64,000 nucleotides of DNA, taken from NCBI RefSeq assembly GCF_963678635.1, contig NC_087065.1:560001-624000 (forward strand). The letters run 5' to 3'. Each line of letters begins with the position of its first letter. The stretch's first letter is position 1. Positions 59,871-64,000 of the stretch are shown one piece after another. The notes under the pieces are model-generated. The model did not search any database, was not told the origin of the DNA, and was given only the letters and a program-made list of their open reading frames with translations. This DNA is from Symsagittifera roscoffensis (Eukaryota; Xenacoelomorpha; Acoela; Convolutidae). A program made the position numbers and the translations under genes.

Positions 59871-61103
59871 GTGTGTGCGGCGGCTGTGTGTGCAGTGGTG
59901 GTTCTATTTGGACTGGTGGCGTGGATTGCGTGTTGGAGGTTGTTTCTAATACTATGTTGTTTTCTCTTTCCTAGTGTGTGTGGCGGCTGTGTGTGCAGTG
60001 GGGTTTCTAGTGGGACTAAAGGCGTGGATTGTGTGTTGGAGGATGTTTCTAAAACAATGTTGTTTTCTGTTGCCTAATGTGTGCGGCGGCTGTGCGTGCA
60101 GTGGGGGTTCTAGTGGGACTAGTGGCGTGGATTGTGTGTTGGTGGATGTTTCTTATTTTATGTTGTTTTCTTCTGCCTAGTGTGTGTGGCGGCTGTGTGG
60201 GCAGTGGGGGTTCTAGTGGGACTGGTGGGGTGGTTTGTGTTTTGGAAGACGTTTCTAATACAATGCTGTTTTCTGTTGCCTAATGTGTGCGGCGGCCGTG
60301 CGTGCAGTGGGGGTTCTAGTGGGTCTAGTGGTGTGGACTGTGTTTTGGAAGATTTTTCTAATACTACGTTGTTTTCTGTTGCCTAGTGTGTAGTGCGGCT
60401 CTGAGTGCATTGGGGGTTCTAGCAGGACTAGTGGCGTGAATTGTGTTGGAGGATGTTTCTACTACTATGTTTTTTACTGTTCCCTAGTGTGTGTGGCGGC
60501 TGTGTGTGCAGTGGGGTTTCTAGTGGGACTAAAGGCGTGGATTGTGTGTTGGAGGGTGTTTCTAAAACTATGTTGTGTTCTGTTGCCTAATGTGTGCTGC
60601 GGCTGTGTGTGCAGTGTTGGTTCTAGTTGGACTGGTGGCGTGGATTGCGTGTTGGAGGATGTTTCTAAAACTATGTTGTTTTCTCTTTCCTAATGTGTGT
60701 TGCGGCTCTGAGTGCATTGGGGGTTCTAGCAGGACTAGTGGCGTGAATTGAGTTGGAGGATGTTTCTACTACTATGTTGTTTACTGTTCCCTAGTGTGTG
60801 CGGCGGCTGTGTGTGCAGTGGTGGTTCTATTTGGACTGGTGGCGTGGATTGCGTGTTGGAGGTTGTTTCCAATACTATGTTGTTTTCTCTTTCCTAGTGT
60901 GTGTGGCGGCTGTGTGTGCAGTGGGGTTTCTAGTGGGACTAAAGGCGTGGATTGTGTGTTGGAGGATGTTTCTAAAACAATGTTGTTTTCTGTTGCCTAA
61001 TGTGTGCGGCGGCTGTGCGTGCAGTGGGGGTTCTAGTGGGACTAGTGGCGTGGATTGTGTGTTGGTGGATGTTTCTTATTTTATGTTGTTTTCTTCTGCC
61101 TAG
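59871..61103 (+). repeat. Higher-order duplication in subfamily B, offset 923 bp
   Basis: The run from 59871 (GTGGTGGTTCTATTTGG, then the TAAAGG unit, then TTGGTGGATGTTTCTTATTT) is repeated from 60794. Confidence 0.78.
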
Positions 61104-61205
61104 TGTGTGTGGCGTCTGTGTGGGCAATGGGGATTCTAGTGGGACTGTTGGCATGGATTGTGTGTTGGAAGACGTTTCTAATAAAATGTTGTTTTTTCTT
61201 GCCTA

Positions 61206-63961
61206 GTGTGTGTGGCGATTGTGTGCGCAGTTGGAATTCTCGTGGGACTACTGGCGTGGATTGTGTTGGAGGATGTTTCTATTACTAGCTTGTTTCTTTC
61301 CCCTAGTGTGTGTGGCGGCTGTGTGTGCAGTGGGTTTTCTAGTGGAATTAAAGTGGTGGATTGTGTGTTGGAGGATGTTTCTAATATTATGTTGTTTTCT
61401 CTTGCCTAGTGTGTGGCGGCTGTGTGAGCAGTTGGGATTGTAGTGGGACTAGTGGCGTGGATTGTGTGCTGGAGGATGTTTCTAATACTATGTTGTTTCT
61501 GTTGTCTAGTGTGTGTGGTGGCTGTGTGTGCAGTGGGGTTTCTAGTGGGACTAAAGGCGTGGATTGTGTTTTGGAGGATGTTTCTAAAACTATGTTGTGT
61601 TCTGTTGCCTAATGTGTGCTGCGGCTGTGTGTGCAGTGTTGGTTCTAGTTGGACTGGTGGCGTGGATTGCGTGTTGGAGGATGTTTCTAAAACTATGTTG
61701 TTTTCTCTTTCCTAATTTGTGTTGCGGCTCTGAGTGCATTGGGGGTTCTAGCAGGACTAGTGGCGTGAATTGAGTTGGAGGATGTTTTTACTACTATGTT
61801 GTTTACTGTTCCCTAGTGTGTGCGGCGGCTGTGTGTGCAGTGGTGGTTCTATTTGGACTGGTGGCGTGGATTGCCTGTTGGAGGATGTTTCTAATATTAT
61901 GTTGTTTTCTCTTGCTTAGTGTGTGGCGGCTGTGTGAGCAGTTGGGATTGTAGTGGGACTAGTGGCGTGGATTGTGTGCTGGAGGATGTTTCTAATACTA
62001 TGTTGTTTCTGTTGCCTAGTGTGTGTGGCGGCTGTGTGTGCAGTGGGGTTTCTAGTGGGACTAAAGGCGTGGATTGTGTGTTGGAGGATGTTTCTAAAAC
62101 AATGTTGTTTTCTGTTGCCTAATGTGTGCGGCGGCTGTGCGTGCAGTGGGGGTTCTAGTGGGACTAGTGGCGTGGATTGTGTGTTGGTGGATGTTTCTTA
62201 TTTTATGTTGTTTTCTTCTGCCTAGTGTGTGTGGCGGCTGTGTGGGCAATGGGGATTTTAGTGGGACTGTTGGCATGGATTGTGTGTTGGAAGACGTTTC
62301 TAATACAATGTTGTTTTCTCTTGCCTAGTGTGTGTGGCGATTGTGTGCGCAGTTGGAATTCTCGTGGGACTACTGGCGTGGATTGTGTTGGAGGATGTTT
62401 CTATTACTAGCTTGTTTCTGTCCCCTAGTGTGTGTGGCGGCTGTGTGTGCAGTGGGGTTTCTAGTGGAATTAAAGTGGTGGATTGTGTGTTGGAGGATGT
62501 TTCTAATATTATGTTGTTTTCTCTTGCCTAGTGTGTGGCGGCTGTGTGAGCAGTTGGGATTGTAGTGGGACTAGTGGCGTGGATTGTGTGCTGGAGGATG
62601 TTTCTAATACTATGTTGTTTCTGTTGCCTAGTGTGTGTGGCGGCTGTGTGTGCAGTGGGGTTTCTAGTGGGACTAAAGGCGTGGATTGTGTTTTGGAGGA
62701 TGTTTCTAAAACTATGTTGTGTTCTGTTGCCTAATGTGTGCGACGGCTGTGTGTGCAGTGTTGGTTCTAGTTGGACTGGTGGCGGGGATTGCGTGTTGGA
62801 GGATGTTACTAATACTATGTTGTTTTCTCTTTCCTAGTGTGTGTTGCGGCTCTGAGTGCATTGGGGTTTCTAGTGGGACTAAATGCGTGCATTGTGTGTT
62901 GGAGGATGTTTCTAAAACTATGTTGTTTTCTGTTGCCTATTGTGTGTGGCGATTGTGTGCGCAGTTGGAATTCTCGTGGGACTACTGGCGTGGATTGTGT
63001 TGGAGGATGTTTCTATTACTAGCTTGTTTCTGTCCCCTAGTGTGTGTGGCGGCTGTGTGTGCAGTGGGGTTTCTAGTGGAATTAAAGTGGTGGATTGTGT
63101 GTTGGAGGATGTTTCTAATATTATGTTGTTTTCTCTTGCCTAGTGTGTGGCGGCTGTGTGAGCAGTTGGGATTGTAGTGGGACTAGTGGCGTGGATTGTG
63201 TGCTGGAGGATGTTTCTAATACTATGTTGTTTCTGTTGCCTAGTGTGTGTGGCGGCTGTGTGTGCAGTGGGGTTTCTAGTGGGACTAAAGGCGTGGATTG
63301 TGTTTTGGAGGATGTTTCTAAAACTATGTTGTGTTCTGTTGCCTAATGTGTGCGACGGCTGTGTGTGCAGTGTTGGTTCTAGTTGGACTGGTGGCGGGGA
63401 TTGCGTGTTGGAGGATGTTTCTAATACTATGTTGTTTTCTCTTTCCTAGTGTGTGTTGCGGCTCTGAGTGCATTGGGGTTTCTAGTGGGACTAAATGCGT
63501 GCATTGTGTGTTGGAGGATGTTTCTAATATTATGTTGTTTTCTCTTGCCTAGTGTGTGGCGGCTGTGTGAGCAGTTGGGATTGTAGTGGGACTAGTGGCG
63601 TGGATTGTGTGCTGGAGGATGTTTCTAATACTATGTTGTTTCTGTTGCCTAGTGTGTGTGGCGGCTGTGTGTGCAGTGGGGTTTCTAGTGGGACTAAAGG
63701 CGTGGATTGTGTTTTGGAGGATGTTTCTAAAACTATGTTGTGTTCTGTTGCCTAATGTGTGCGACGGCTGTGTGTGCAGTGTTGGTTCTAGTTGGACTGG
63801 TGGCGGGGATTGCGTTTTGGAGGATGTTTCTAATACTATGTTGTTTTCTCTTTCCTAGTGTGTGTTGCGGCTCTGTGTGCATTGAGGGTTCTAGCGGGAC
63901 TGGTGGCGTGGATTGTGTGTTGGAGGATGTTTCTTTCTTTATGTTGTTTTCTCTTGCCTAG
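61206..63961 (+). repeat. Nested duplications in subfamily B (offsets 1,122, 612 and 409 bp)
   Basis: The block from 61206 (GTGTGCGCAGTTGGAATTCT, then TTACTAGCTTGTTTC, then GAATTAAAGTGG) appears again at 62328 and 62940. The block at 63143 is repeated at 63552. Changes between copies are very few. Confidence 0.82.
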
Positions 63962-64000
63962 TGTGTGCGGCGGCTGTGTGTGCAGTGGTGGTTCTAGTTG

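Larger units (their letters stand above)
18646..64000 (+). repeat. 103-bp G/T-rich satellite array, more than 45 kb, open at the right edge
   Basis: Units start after a TAG (first full unit 18666-18768, then 18769-18871, 18872-18974 and so on). A typical unit opens TGTGTGTGGCGACTGTGTTT, continues GCAGTGGGGGTTCTAGTGGG, ACTGGTGGCCTGGATTGTGT, GTTGGAGGATGTTTCTAATA and closes TTGTTTTCTGTTGCCTAG. A typical unit contains about 41 T, 38 G, 12 C and 12 A, so the plus strand is about 77% G+T. About 440 units fit. Common length variants are 105 bp (an extra TG) and about 104 bp. Since 103 is not a multiple of three, open frames break every one to three units; many 66-103 codon frames result, and none is a credible gene. 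Each intact unit ends in a 3'-splice-site-like signal. The array begins about 2.6 kb after the last recognised exon of the LAMP-like gene. Confidence 0.97.
56203..64000 (+). repeat. Satellite subfamily B
   Basis: Units differ consistently from those on the left: GGCGGCTGTGTGTGCAGTGG starts, GGACTAAAGGCGTGG or GGACTAGTGGCGTGAATTG middles, TTTCTAAAACTATG, and frequent CTTTCCTAG or GCCTAATG ends. Some units are about 97-99 bp because TGTGTGTTGG is shortened to TGTTGG. CTAAAG puts a lysine in the otherwise hydrophobic frame. The subfamily continues to the window edge. Confidence 0.88.

Noticed and set aside
19471-61154. Minus-strand frames rich in T, Q, P and R (for example at 19471-19722, 28754-29134, 61,0xx)
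   Set aside because: These are the reverse complement of satellite units and show no independent start context or domain.
18871-63961. Dozens of 66-171 codon open frames with hydrophobic, Cys-rich translations
   Set aside because: They repeat with the satellite period, overlap each other in all frames, break because 103 is not a multiple of three, and many end at the TAG of the splice-like motif. Treated as repeat translations, not genes.
18646-64000. CRISPR array
   Set aside because: Units are contiguous variants of one sequence with no unique spacers, and the surroundings are eukaryotic.
18646-64000. Telomeric or simple GT microsatellite
   Set aside because: TG runs are short (up to about seven repeats) and embedded in a constant 103-bp unit.

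Overview
The window looks like nuclear DNA of an animal, probably an invertebrate; the species cannot be named from sequence alone. Three things point this way: a gene split by long AT-rich introns with GT-AG borders, a LAMP-type (lysosome-associated membrane protein) luminal domain, and many short non-autonomous transposons of the Helentron/Helitron2 kind. No bacterial-style operon, rRNA or clearly functional tRNA is visible.

Positions 1 to about 16,050 hold one plus-strand gene. Five phase-compatible exons (505-649, 3881-4170, 9706-9790, 15626-15755, 15893-16041) join into an open frame of about 266 codons. It encodes a signal peptide and a single LAMP-like domain with the expected four-cysteine layout (C75/C117 and C200/C246), an FPNA motif and a FENV motif. 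The transmembrane and tail exon expected for this family is not found in ordinary sequence. The introns carry 14 full or partial copies of one roughly 500-540 bp Helentron-like element, some nested, some head to tail, and one group duplicated together with a 126-136 bp AT-rich linker. Three tRNA-like (A box/B box) sequences, probably SINE remnants, lie among them.

Positions 16,050 to 18,645 are AT-rich and non-coding. They contain a 15-bp minisatellite, a near-perfect 227-bp inverted repeat with a 6-nt loop, and small direct repeats.

From about 18,646 to the right edge (64,000) the window is one tandem array of a 103-bp G/T-rich monomer, more than 45 kb and roughly 440 units, still running at the edge. 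Almost every unit points the same way; one block of about 210 bp (34,987-35,196) is inverted. The array has nested higher-order duplications (about 206, 307, 416, 517, 612, 801, 822, 1,036, 1,117, 1,449, 1,556, 2,903 and 4,435 bp offsets) and two main subfamilies that meet near 56,200.

The most unusual point is the monomer itself. Each intact unit carries a branch-point-like TCTAAT, a pyrimidine-rich tract and a TAG, that is, a complete 3' splice site. One frame just after this site reads as a transmembrane-like helix (FAVGVLVGLVAWIVCW). That frame fits the phase in which the upstream gene runs out. Whether the array descends from, or is still used as, the missing transmembrane exon is a hypothesis; GT-rich DNA gives hydrophobic translations easily, and the first unit has a stop in this frame.
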